A stretch of DNA of 42,331 bases from an uncultured Gemella sp. (lineage in GTDB: Bacteria; Bacillota; Bacilli; Staphylococcales; Gemellaceae): positions 1 through 42,331 of the forward strand of contig USNF01000009.1 in assembly GCA_900555985.1 (NCBI GenBank). The letters run 5' to 3'. Position numbers and translations under genes: made by a program. This document shows positions 25,168 to 34,090 of the stretch, one piece after another. Numbering within the stretch: position 1 is the first letter of the stretch; every line of letters starts with the position of its first letter. The notes under the pieces are model-generated. The model was not told where the DNA came from, searched no databases, and saw only the letters and a list, made by a program, of their open reading frames with translations.

Positions 25168-26454
25168 CTATTTCCATAAATTTTCTAGTAAGTGAGTTTG
25201 TGTTCTATCAGGTCCTGTAGAGAATACTGAAATTTTAACACCTACTAACTCTTCAATTTTTTCTAAGTATTTTCTAGCATTATCTGGTAATTCTTCTAAT
25301 GAAGTTACGCCTGTAATATCTTCATCAAAACCAGGTAATGTTTCGTAAATTGGTTTACAATCCTTTATAATGTTTTCATTCGCTGGATACTCAGTTAAAA
25401 TTTCACCTTTATAATCGTATGCAGTACAAATTTTAATTTCTTTAAGACCAGTAAGAACATCTAAACAGTTTACTGATAAATTAGTTAATCCCGATACACG
25501 TGCAGAGTGACGCATTACGACAGTATCAAACCAACCAATACGACGTGGACGTTTAGTTACAGTTCCATATTCATTACCAACTTCTCGGATTGTATCTCCA
25601 ACTTCATCAAATAGTTCTGTTGGGAATGGACCATCACCAACACGTGAAGTATAAGCTTTAGAAATACCTAAAACTTTAAATCCTTTAGTTGGAACAAAAC
25701 CATTTCCGACTGTTATTCCACCAGCACTTGGATTAGACGATGTTACATATGGATAAGTACCATGGTCAATATCTAACATAACACCTTGTGCACCTTCGAA
25801 TAAAATATTTTTATTTTCTTTTTGTGCATCTTCTAATACTTTAGATGTATCAGTAACATACTGTGCTAATTTTTTACCATATTCAAAATATTCATTAAAT
25901 ATATCTTCAACTGTAAAACCATCGACACCATATATTTTTTCAAAAACTTCATTTTTTTCGGCTAAATTAAGTTCTAATTTCTTTTTAAATAAATCTTCAT
26001 CTAATAAATCGGCAACACGGATACCACAACGTTTATATTTATCTACATAACATGGTCCAATACCTTTTTTAGTCGTACCAATTTTATTTTCACCACGGCG
26101 TGCTTCTTCTACTTCATCTAATCTAAGGTGATATGGAAGTACTACGTGAGCTCTATTAGATATTCGTAATCCATTACATGATACACCACTCTCTTTTAAT
26201 CGGTCTATTTCTCCACAAATCCATCTTGGATCAACTACTAAACCGTTACCTATAATTGATAATTTTTGATCATTAAAAATACCTGAAGGAATTAGCTGAA
26301 GTTTATATGTTTTTCCATCAAATTTTATTGTATGCCCTGCATTATTCCCACCTTGATAACGAGCAATGACATCGGCACGTTCTGCAAGGAAATCAGTAAT
26401 TTTACCTTTTCCTTCATCTCCCCATTGTGAACCTACTACTACAATTATTGACAT
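25168..26454 (-). CDS. purA: Adenylosuccinate synthetase
   Basis: A 428-residue enzyme that joins IMP and aspartate with GTP, the first step from IMP to AMP. The P-loop GDEGKGK is at 12-18 with the catalytic D13, and H41 lies in NNAGHT. The length is normal. It has its own promoter, whose -35 overlaps a PurBox-like CGAAC motif, and it lies 250 bases past the end of fhs, beyond the terminator of the main purine operon. Confidence 0.97.
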   Translation of the reverse strand: MSIIVVVGSQWGDEGKGKITDFLAERADVIARYQGGNNAGHTIKFDGKTYKLQLIPSGIFNDQKLSIIGNGLVVDPRWICGEIDRLKESGVSCNGLRISNRAHVVLPYHLRLDEVEEARRGENKIGTTKKGIGPCYVDKYKRCGIRVADLLDEDLFKKKLELNLAEKNEVFEKIYGVDGFTVEDIFNEYFEYGKKLAQYVTDTSKVLEDAQKENKNILFEGAQGVMLDIDHGTYPYVTSSNPSAGGITVGNGFVPTKGFKVLGISKAYTSRVGDGPFPTELFDEVGDTIREVGNEYGTVTKRPRRIGWFDTVVMRHSARVSGLTNLSVNCLDVLTGLKEIKICTAYDYKGEILTEYPANENIIKDCKPIYETLPGFDEDITGVTSLEELPDNARKYLEKIEELVGVKISVFSTGPDRTQTHLLENLWK

Positions 26455-26494
26455 TAATTACGCCTCCTGAAAGCATTTATTTTTTCCACTATCT

Positions 26495-26526
26495 ATTATA
26501 CCATAAATATAATAAATTGCGAACGC
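26495..26526 (-). promoter_or_regulatory. purA promoter with overlapping PurBox-like motif
   Basis: On the minus strand TTCGCA (26518-26523), a 17-base spacer and TATAAT (26495-26500). GCGAACGC (26519-26526) covers the -35. Its CGAAC core is that of the PurR box (AWWWCCGAACWWT), though the flanks match poorly (9-10 of 13). Confidence 0.5.
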
Positions 26527-26666
26527 TTTTTTATAATTTATTAAAAAATTAGTCTAATATACAAACAATTAGAATACATATATTTATTTTTCTTTATTAT
26601 TATATCTATTAAATTAAATATAATAAATTATTATTTTTTATAATAGATTAATTTATTTATAAAATT

Positions 26667-26698
26667 AAAAGAAGTTAGAAATTATTCTAACTTCTTTT
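26667..26698. terminator. Terminator of the purine operon after fhs
   Basis: A perfect 14-base stem AAAAGAAGTTAGAA/TTCTAACTTCTTTT with a 4-base loop, 5 bases past the fhs stop. The rest of the 249-base gap up to purA is very AT-rich. I see nothing in it beyond the purA promoter region. Confidence 0.85.
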
Positions 26699-26703
26699 TA
26701 CTA

Positions 26704-28359
26704 TTAAAATATACCTAATATTGTTTCTGTTTCTTCATCAATATCTATATTTAAAGCACTTGGGTTTTTAGGTAGACCAGGCATAGTTAATACTTTATTA
26801 GCATATGCAACTACAAATCCAGCACCACTTCTTAACTTAACATCATTAATTGTAATCTTGAATCCTGAAGGTCTTCCTTTAATTTTAGCATTGTCAGTAA
26901 GTGAAACAGGAGTTTTCGCCATACAAACAGGTAAATTTTTAAATCCTAGTGATTCAATTCTTTCTATTTCTTTTAATACTTCATCAGAGTAGTTAACTCC
27001 ATCAGCTCCATAAATTTCACAACATACTGTATTTATTTTATCAACAATTGATTCTTCATCTTTATATAAAAGTTGTAATTCTTTGTCGTTATTTTCTACT
27101 GCTTTTACGACTTTTTCTGCTAGATCTATTCCACCTAGGCCACCTTTTTCCCATACTTCTGTACGAGAAAATTCTACATCTTGTTCTTTAGCCCACTCTT
27201 CAAGGAATGCTAATTCTTTTTCAGTATCAGTAACAAAAACATTTAAAGCTACTACTATAGGTAAATTGAATTTTCTTAAATTTTCTATATGTTTTTCTAA
27301 GTTTTGTACACCTTTTGCAAGTGCTTCAAGATTTTCTTCTTTAAGATCTTTTTCTTCAATATCACCATGTAATTTTAGTGCTTTTACAGTTGCTACAACC
27401 ACAGCTGCTTTTGGTTTTAAACCAGACTTACGACACTTAATATCTAAGAATTTTTCAGCTCCTAAATCAGCTCCAAAACCAGCTTCAGTAATAACATAAT
27501 CAGCAAATTTCAGTGCTGTTTTAGTAGCTAAAATAGAATTACATCCGTGTGCAATATTTGCAAAAGGACCACCATGAATTATTGCAGGATTATTTTCCAA
27601 TGTTTGAACAATATTTGGTTTAATTGCATCTTTTAATAAAGAAGTAATAACACCTTCTATTTTTAGATCTTTAACGTAAACAGGTTCCCCTTTTTTATTA
27701 TATGCTACTAAAATATTTTTTAGTTTTTCTTTTAAATCACCTAAGCTCTCAGAAAGGCATAAAATCGCCATTATTTCACTTGCTACTGTGATATCAAAAC
27801 CATCATTTCTTTCTAAATCTGTTCCTGCATTTATTTTAATATGTCTTAAATCACGTGCGTTCATATCCATTACACGATTAAAGACAATTTTATCAATTTC
27901 CAATTCGTTACCTTGGAATACATGATTATTAACTAAAACTGCAATCGCATTATGTGCAGTTGTAATTGCGTGCATATCTCCAGTAAAATGAAGATTAATA
28001 TCTTCCATTGGTACCACTTGTGCATACCCACCACCAGCAGCTCCTCCTTTTCTTCCTAACACAGGTCCTAAAGAAGGTTCACGAAGAGCAACGCATGATT
28101 TTTTACCAATTCTATTTAGAGCATCAGATAATCCGATTGTAACAGTAGATTTTCCTTCACCACTAGAAGTTGGGTTAATTGATGTAACTAAAACTAAGTT
28201 AGCATCTTCTCTAATATCTTTTTTTATATTTTTAGTTTGTATTTTAGCTTTGTGATTACCATATAAAATTAGGTCCTCACTATTTATTCCTAATTTTGCA
28301 GCAACATCTGCTATATGTTTTTTTTCACATTCATTTGAAATTTGAAAGTCTGATTTCAT
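26704..28359 (-). CDS. fhs: Formate-tetrahydrofolate ligase
   Basis: A 551-residue enzyme that makes 10-formyl-THF from formate, THF and ATP. The ATP-binding loop NPTSSGEGKST is at 62-72, and the segment GGAAGGGYAQVVPMEDINLH follows. Its length is typical (about 555). It is the last gene of the purine cluster, 43 bases after purB, with GAGG 7 bases before the ATG. Its product is the one-carbon donor for PurN and PurH upstream in the same operon. Confidence 0.96.
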   Translation of the reverse strand: MKSDFQISNECEKKHIADVAAKLGINSEDLILYGNHKAKIQTKNIKKDIREDANLVLVTSINPTSSGEGKSTVTIGLSDALNRIGKKSCVALREPSLGPVLGRKGGAAGGGYAQVVPMEDINLHFTGDMHAITTAHNAIAVLVNNHVFQGNELEIDKIVFNRVMDMNARDLRHIKINAGTDLERNDGFDITVASEIMAILCLSESLGDLKEKLKNILVAYNKKGEPVYVKDLKIEGVITSLLKDAIKPNIVQTLENNPAIIHGGPFANIAHGCNSILATKTALKFADYVITEAGFGADLGAEKFLDIKCRKSGLKPKAAVVVATVKALKLHGDIEEKDLKEENLEALAKGVQNLEKHIENLRKFNLPIVVALNVFVTDTEKELAFLEEWAKEQDVEFSRTEVWEKGGLGGIDLAEKVVKAVENNDKELQLLYKDEESIVDKINTVCCEIYGADGVNYSDEVLKEIERIESLGFKNLPVCMAKTPVSLTDNAKIKGRPSGFKITINDVKLRSGAGFVVAYANKVLTMPGLPKNPSALNIDIDEETETILGIF

Positions 28360-28402
28360 TTTTTTACCTCACTTTTTGGGGGATTTTATATTTTATAAAT
28401 TA

Positions 28403-29707
28403 TTAATCTTCTAAACCTGGAATACGTTTATAGATTTTATCAATATTTACTAGATGAACATTTAAATCAAAGCAACTATCTAAAACTTCTTTAGAAACTA
28501 CTTCTTTTATTGTTTCATTTTCTTCTAGTAAATCTCTAAATGGTATATCCTCAAACCATGATTTCATAGCTAATGGTTGAACCAAATCATAAGCTTCTTC
28601 TCTAGAAAAACCATATTTTTCTATTAAATTACTCATTGTTCTTTGAGCAAAAATAACACCATTTGTTGCATATATATTTTTTATCATATTATCAGTAAAT
28701 ACAGTTAAGTTTTTCACAACATTTGTAAATCGATTTAACATATAATCTAATAATGTAGTTGCATCACTACTTAAAATACGCTCTGCACTAGAATGAGATA
28801 TATCTCTTTCATGCCATAATGGAATATTTTCATATGCCGCAATCATATACCCACGCATTATTCTAGCACAACCTGCCATATTTTCGCTAGAAATTGGATT
28901 ACGTTTATGTGGCATAGCACTTGATCCTTTTTGATTTTTTGAGAAAAATTCTTCAGCTTCTCTAACTTCTGTACGTTGAAGATGTCTAATTTCAACACCA
29001 ATTTTCTCAATTGAACTAGCTATTAATGCAAGAGTAGAATAGTAATCAGCATGTCTATCTCTTTGTAATGTTTGAGTAGAAATATTACTTGATTCGATTC
29101 CTAATTTTTTACAGACATAGTCTTGCACTTCTGGTGGAGTATTAGAAAACGTTCCAACGGCACCTGAAATTTTTCCGACTTCTATAATTTTTCTAACTTC
29201 TTTAAATCGTTTAATGTGACGATTAAATTCATCATAGTAAAGCGCAAATTTAAGACCAAAACTACTAATATCTGCGTGAACACCATGAGTTCTTCCGATA
29301 CATGGAGTAAATTTATACTCTAATGCTTTTTCTTTTAGCACTTCTTGAAATTTAAGTAAGTCAGCTAAAATAATATCATTTGCTTGTTTATATAAATATC
29401 CATACGCAGTATCTACAACATCAGTTGATGTAAGCCCATAATGAACCCATTTCTTTTCATCACCTAAATAACTAGAAACATTTCTTGTAAAGGCCACAAT
29501 ATCATGTTTAGTTTCTTTCTCTAATTCTAGAATACCAGGTAGATCAAATTTTGCATTAGCGAATAGCTTCTCTACATCTTCTTTTGGTACAACACCTAAT
29601 GTACTCCATGCTTCTGTCGCATACAGTTCTACCTCTAAATAAGCCTTAAAACGATTTTCATCACTGAAAATACTTCTCATAGGTTCTCTACTATATCTTT
29701 CTATCAT
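28403..29707 (-). CDS. purB: Adenylosuccinate lyase
   Basis: A 434-residue fumarase-superfamily lyase that acts twice: SAICAR to AICAR, and adenylosuccinate to AMP. The signature loop GSSAMPHKRNP is at 261-271 with the catalytic S263, and H141 lies in GRTHGVHA. It has AGGAG upstream. It follows purD after 61 bases, in which I see no convincing promoter or terminator, so it is probably read from the purE promoter. Confidence 0.96.
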   Translation of the reverse strand: MIERYSREPMRSIFSDENRFKAYLEVELYATEAWSTLGVVPKEDVEKLFANAKFDLPGILELEKETKHDIVAFTRNVSSYLGDEKKWVHYGLTSTDVVDTAYGYLYKQANDIILADLLKFQEVLKEKALEYKFTPCIGRTHGVHADISSFGLKFALYYDEFNRHIKRFKEVRKIIEVGKISGAVGTFSNTPPEVQDYVCKKLGIESSNISTQTLQRDRHADYYSTLALIASSIEKIGVEIRHLQRTEVREAEEFFSKNQKGSSAMPHKRNPISSENMAGCARIMRGYMIAAYENIPLWHERDISHSSAERILSSDATTLLDYMLNRFTNVVKNLTVFTDNMIKNIYATNGVIFAQRTMSNLIEKYGFSREEAYDLVQPLAMKSWFEDIPFRDLLEENETIKEVVSKEVLDSCFDLNVHLVNIDKIYKRIPGLED

Positions 29708-29768
29708 TAAAATGTCTCCTAGATTTTATTATTTTCTAATCATTATCTTATTACTAAGACAATTTATT

Positions 29769-31004
29769 CTATAACGATAAATGTCCGATATCTGTTCGGA
29801 AAAATAAATCATCACATTCAATTTTTCCTATTTCATTATATACTTTTTCACGTGCTTCTTGCAAGTCTTTACCATTTGCACAAACAATTAAAACACGTCC
29901 TCCATTTACAGTTATATTACCATCTTTCTCTTTAGTTCCCATATGAAATATTGGTGTATTTACTTTTTCTAAACCTTTGATTATAGCACCTTTCTCACTT
30001 TTTTCTGGGTATCCTTTTGCCGCTAAAACTACTCCGATATAAGCGTCGCTTTTCCATTGAAGATTAACGTCTTTTCCATCAATAATATTATTAGCGATAT
30101 CATATAAACTACTATCTAGTTTTAATAATAATACTTCACATTCTGGATCACCAAATCGAACGTTAAATTCTATAGTTTTTACTCCATCACTACATTTCAT
30201 AAGTCCAGCGTACAAAATACCATAAAATGGCATACCTTCATTACTCATTGCATCAACCATAGGCTGAACAACTTTCTGAACACCTTCTTCTATATCTTCT
30301 TTTGTTATTTTTCTTAACGGACAATAAGCTCCCATACCACCAGTATTTAATCCTTCATCATTATCGAAAGCTCGCTTATGATCTTGAGCTATTTCCATAG
30401 GATATACTTTTTTATCTGACACAAAGCACATTAATGAGAATTCTTCACCTTGTAAAAATTCTTCAATCACCACACTTGCTCCAGCTTTACTAAATTTTGC
30501 ATTACACATCATTTCTTTTAGTTCGAATTGTGCATCTTCCAATGTTTCTGCAATTATAACACCTTTACCCGCAGCTAAACCATCTGCTTTTAAAACTATA
30601 GGTGCTTTTTGTTTAGCTAAATATTGACTAGCTTTTTCGTAATCACTAAAACTTTCATATTTAGCAGTAGGTATATTGTATTTTTTCATCATCATTTTAG
30701 AAAATACTTTACTACCCTCTAATTGTGCTGCTTTTTTACTTGGTCCAAATGCTCTAATACCTTTTTCTTGCAGAATATCTACCAATCCATTGACAAGTGG
30801 AACTTCTGGTCCAACAAATACTAGATCTATTTTATTATTTACACAATACTCTGGGATTTCTTCTTCGGAAATATTTAAACATGTACCAAATTTGTTAACA
30901 GCTGGATTTATACCAACCATATAGACTTCATGACCTTCTTCGTTAAATTTGTAGGCGATAGCGTGCTCTCTTCCACCAGCTCCTACTATTAAAACCTTAG
31001 CCAT
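29769..31004 (-). CDS. purD: Phosphoribosylamine-glycine ligase
   Basis: An ATP-grasp enzyme of 411 residues that makes GAR from phosphoribosylamine and glycine. MAKVLIVGAGGREHAIA is the family start; the ATP-grasp core (LKADGLAAGKGV near 140) and EFNVRFGDPE near 285 are intact. The frame is open 66 bases further up, inside purH, but the family start is the ATG at 31004. That ATG has no Shine-Dalgarno sequence. It sits in TAATATG, one base past the purH stop, so translation probably depends on ribosomes finishing purH. Confidence 0.95.
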   Translation of the reverse strand: MAKVLIVGAGGREHAIAYKFNEEGHEVYMVGINPAVNKFGTCLNISEEEIPEYCVNNKIDLVFVGPEVPLVNGLVDILQEKGIRAFGPSKKAAQLEGSKVFSKMMMKKYNIPTAKYESFSDYEKASQYLAKQKAPIVLKADGLAAGKGVIIAETLEDAQFELKEMMCNAKFSKAGASVVIEEFLQGEEFSLMCFVSDKKVYPMEIAQDHKRAFDNDEGLNTGGMGAYCPLRKITKEDIEEGVQKVVQPMVDAMSNEGMPFYGILYAGLMKCSDGVKTIEFNVRFGDPECEVLLLKLDSSLYDIANNIIDGKDVNLQWKSDAYIGVVLAAKGYPEKSEKGAIIKGLEKVNTPIFHMGTKEKDGNITVNGGRVLIVCANGKDLQEAREKVYNEIGKIECDDLFFRTDIGHLSL

Positions 31005-31005
31005 A

Positions 31006-32526
31006 TTAGTGTTTAAAGTGACGAATTTTACTAAATACCATCGCCACACCTTTCTCATTACATGCATCAATACTTTCTTGGTCTCTTATTGAGCCACCAG
31101 GTTGTACTATTGCAGCAATATTATATTCTGCCGCTAAATCGGCACTATCTCTCATAGGGAAGAATGCGTCTGAAGCAAGGACAGCACCTTCTGCTTTTTT
31201 TCCTGCTTGTTCGAGAGCAATTTTGCAAGAACCAACACGATTCATTTGTCCTGCACCTATTCCTAATGTTTGGCCATCTTTAACAACGACTATTGCATTC
31301 GATTTTACATGTTTTACTACTTTTAACCCGAATTCTAAATCTTTTTTTTGTTCAGAAGTAATTTGTTTTTCTGTAACATTCTCAAATTCATCTGCTAATT
31401 TATTATTAAAATCTTGAACTAATATACCACCACGAACACTCTTAATTTGTTTTTCGTGATTATTATTTTTAGTTCCTAATTTATAAATTCTTAGATTTTT
31501 CTTTTTAGTTAAAATTTCTAAAGCTTCTTCATCATAATCTTCCGCTAATATTATTTCTAAGAATATACTATGCATTTTCTCAGCAGTTTGTTTATCAATT
31601 TTTCCATTAACAGCGACAATACCTCCGAAGATTGATACAGGATCTGCTTCATATGCACGTGAATAAGCTTCAAAAACTGTATTACCTATTGCAACACCAC
31701 ATGGATTCATATGTTTTACTGCTACACAAGCAGTTTCATTAAATTCAGAAAGAATATCTAGAGCAGCTGAGGCATCTTGTATATTATTGTATGACATTGC
31801 TTTTCCATGTAATTGTACAGCATTTTGAAGAGCATAACTTTCATTATTATCTTGAGTATAATGATAAGCTTTTTGATGAGGATTTTCACCATAACGTAAT
31901 GTTTCTTCAAGTTTATATGATAATGTTAGTTTTTCAGGAACTAAGTTATCTACTTTATTGAAATAATTTGCTATTGCTGCATCGTAACTCGCTGTAGTAT
32001 TAAATACTTTAATCGCTAATGATCTACGAGTTGCTAATGTAATTCCACCATTTTTTAATTCTTCTAAAATTAATTCATAATCATTTATATCAGTTACAAC
32101 AGTTACATCATTAAAGTTTTTTGCAGCACTACGTAACATACTAGGTCCACCAATATCAATATTTTCAATAATTTCTTCTTCTGAAACTCCTTCTTTTTTA
32201 ATAGTTTCTTCGAAAGGATAAAGGTTAACACATACTAAATCAATATATTCAATATCATTTTCTTTTACATGTTTATTATGTAATTCATTACCGCGTTTTG
32301 ATAACAATCCCCCATGAATTTTAGGATGAAGAGTTTTAACTCTTCCTTCTAAAATTTCAGGAAAATTAGTAACATCTTCAATACTTATACAATTTACTCC
32401 ATTATTTTTTAAATGTGTATATGTACCTCCAGTACTTATTATTTCAAAACCAAATTTTTCTAAACCTTTAGCAAATTCTACAATATTTGATTTATCACTT
32501 ACACTTATTAATGCTCTTTTCGTCAT
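31006..32526 (-). CDS. purH: Bifunctional AICAR transformylase/IMP cyclohydrolase
   Basis: A 506-residue enzyme for the last two steps of IMP synthesis. The N-terminal cyclohydrolase domain (about 1-195) starts with MTKRALISVSDKSNI. The C-terminal transformylase has the conserved VKHMNPCG segment and ends in SIRDQ and IRHFKH. It uses 10-formyl-THF, made by fhs. Its ATG overlaps the purN stop (ATGA), with AGGAGG upstream. Confidence 0.97.
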   Translation of the reverse strand: MTKRALISVSDKSNIVEFAKGLEKFGFEIISTGGTYTHLKNNGVNCISIEDVTNFPEILEGRVKTLHPKIHGGLLSKRGNELHNKHVKENDIEYIDLVCVNLYPFEETIKKEGVSEEEIIENIDIGGPSMLRSAAKNFNDVTVVTDINDYELILEELKNGGITLATRRSLAIKVFNTTASYDAAIANYFNKVDNLVPEKLTLSYKLEETLRYGENPHQKAYHYTQDNNESYALQNAVQLHGKAMSYNNIQDASAALDILSEFNETACVAVKHMNPCGVAIGNTVFEAYSRAYEADPVSIFGGIVAVNGKIDKQTAEKMHSIFLEIILAEDYDEEALEILTKKKNLRIYKLGTKNNNHEKQIKSVRGGILVQDFNNKLADEFENVTEKQITSEQKKDLEFGLKVVKHVKSNAIVVVKDGQTLGIGAGQMNRVGSCKIALEQAGKKAEGAVLASDAFFPMRDSADLAAEYNIAAIVQPGGSIRDQESIDACNEKGVAMVFSKIRHFKH

Positions 32527-33089
32527 AGTGCCTCCTTAATTAGTTCTAAAATTACTTTTGGATAAAGTTCATGTTCCAATCCATGAATTCTATTAGTTAC
32601 TGATTCTAAAGTTTCATTTTCTTCAACTTTCAGTGAAGATTGAGCTATTACTTCTCCACCATCTAACTCTTCATTAACATAATGTATACTAATTCCAATT
32701 TCTTTATCACCAGCATTATATGCTTGTGCAATTGCATCTTTACCTTTGTATTTTGGCAATAATGATGGATGAAGGTTAAGAATTATTTTTCTATAATTTT
32801 CTAGAAAATATGGTGATATTATTCTCATATAACCAGCTAAAAAGATATAGTCTAAATCTTTTACTTTTTCTATTATAGCTTTTTCATAATCTTCTTTAGA
32901 ATTAAAATCACGAGCAGAAAATACAAATGTTTTAATTCCACGCTGCTCAGCTTTTTTAATAACAGCTGCTCCACGTCTGTCACAAACTAGTAACTCTATA
33001 TCCATTATCTCTTTTAGTCTTGAGTCATCAGCAATTTTTTCAAAATTACTACCCGTTCCTGATGCAAATATAGCTACCTTTTTCTTCAT
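32523..33089 (-). CDS. purN: Phosphoribosylglycinamide formyltransferase
   Basis: A 188-residue 10-formyl-THF-dependent GAR transformylase. GTGSN is at 11-15. The catalytic residues N105, H107 and D143 correspond to N106, H108 and D144 of the E. coli enzyme. It overlaps purM and purH by 4 bases each (ATGA), a sign of coupled translation. The formate-dependent alternative purT is not seen here. Confidence 0.96.
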   Translation of the reverse strand: MKKKVAIFASGTGSNFEKIADDSRLKEIMDIELLVCDRRGAAVIKKAEQRGIKTFVFSARDFNSKEDYEKAIIEKVKDLDYIFLAGYMRIISPYFLENYRKIILNLHPSLLPKYKGKDAIAQAYNAGDKEIGISIHYVNEELDGGEVIAQSSLKVEENETLESVTNRIHGLEHELYPKVILELIKEAL

Positions 33090-34090
33090 ATTATTTCTAT
33101 TCCACTTTCATTTACAACTTCACCTAGTACAAAACCATTTTCAAGTAATGATAATGTTTTATCTACATCTTCTTTATTGACTACTAACGCCATTCCTACA
33201 CCCATATTAAAGATGTTATACATTTCTTCTTCATCGATTCCACCTTTTTCTTGAAGATATCTAAATATCTCAGGAACTTTGTAAGAGTTTTTATTAATTC
33301 TCATACCTAAATCTTTTGCTAAACATCTAGGTAAGTTTTCATGGAATCCTCCCCCTGTAATATGAGCAATACCGGCAACTTTAACTTCCTTCAGTACATT
33401 TAACACTTCTTTAACATATATTTTTGTAGGTGTTAAAAGAGTTTCCCCAATAGTTGTTTCTCCAAATTTTTCATTTAAATTAATATTATTATCTCTTAGA
33501 ATTTTTCTAACAAGAGAAAATCCATTTGAATGAACTCCACTTGATGGCAATCCGATTACTACTTGGCCTGCTTTAGTATTTTCTGGAGATAATAGCTCTT
33601 CTTTTTCAGCAGCTCCTACACAAAAACCAGCAATATCATATTCACCATCTTCATAAAAGCCTGACATTTCAGCCGTTTCTCCACCAACAATAGCACAACC
33701 CGCTTGGACGCAACCTTCAGCTACACCTTCAACGATAGATTCTACTTGCTCTGGATAGTTCTTTCCAACTGCTAAATAATCTAGGAAAAATAATGGTTGA
33801 GCGCCTTGTGCAAGTATGTCATTAGCACACATCGCAACAACATCTATACCAATAGTATTATGAATATTAAGTTCAAATGCTAGCTTAAGTTTAGTTCCTA
33901 CCCCATCTGTTCCACTTACAAGTACAGGGTTTTTAAAATTATATTCGCTTAAATCAAAAGCTCCACCAAAACCTCCAATTGCCGAAAGCATACCAAGGTT
34001 TTTAGTTCTTGCAACGTGTTTTTTTATTAGTTCTACTGATTTATAACCAGCTTCTAAACTAACACCACTCTCTTCATATTTTTTACTCAT
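33086..34090 (-). CDS. purM: Phosphoribosylformylglycinamidine cyclo-ligase (AIR synthetase)
   Basis: A 334-residue AIR synthetase of the PurM/PurL ATP-binding superfamily. It has the GTDGVGTKLKLAFE segment near 58-71, GGETAEM near 135-141 and HITGGGFHENLPR near 240-252. It closes FGAM to AIR with ATP. It overlaps the purF end by 8 bases and purN by 4 bases. Confidence 0.96.
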   Translation of the reverse strand: MSKKYEESGVSLEAGYKSVELIKKHVARTKNLGMLSAIGGFGGAFDLSEYNFKNPVLVSGTDGVGTKLKLAFELNIHNTIGIDVVAMCANDILAQGAQPLFFLDYLAVGKNYPEQVESIVEGVAEGCVQAGCAIVGGETAEMSGFYEDGEYDIAGFCVGAAEKEELLSPENTKAGQVVIGLPSSGVHSNGFSLVRKILRDNNINLNEKFGETTIGETLLTPTKIYVKEVLNVLKEVKVAGIAHITGGGFHENLPRCLAKDLGMRINKNSYKVPEIFRYLQEKGGIDEEEMYNIFNMGVGMALVVNKEDVDKTLSLLENGFVLGEVVNESGIEII

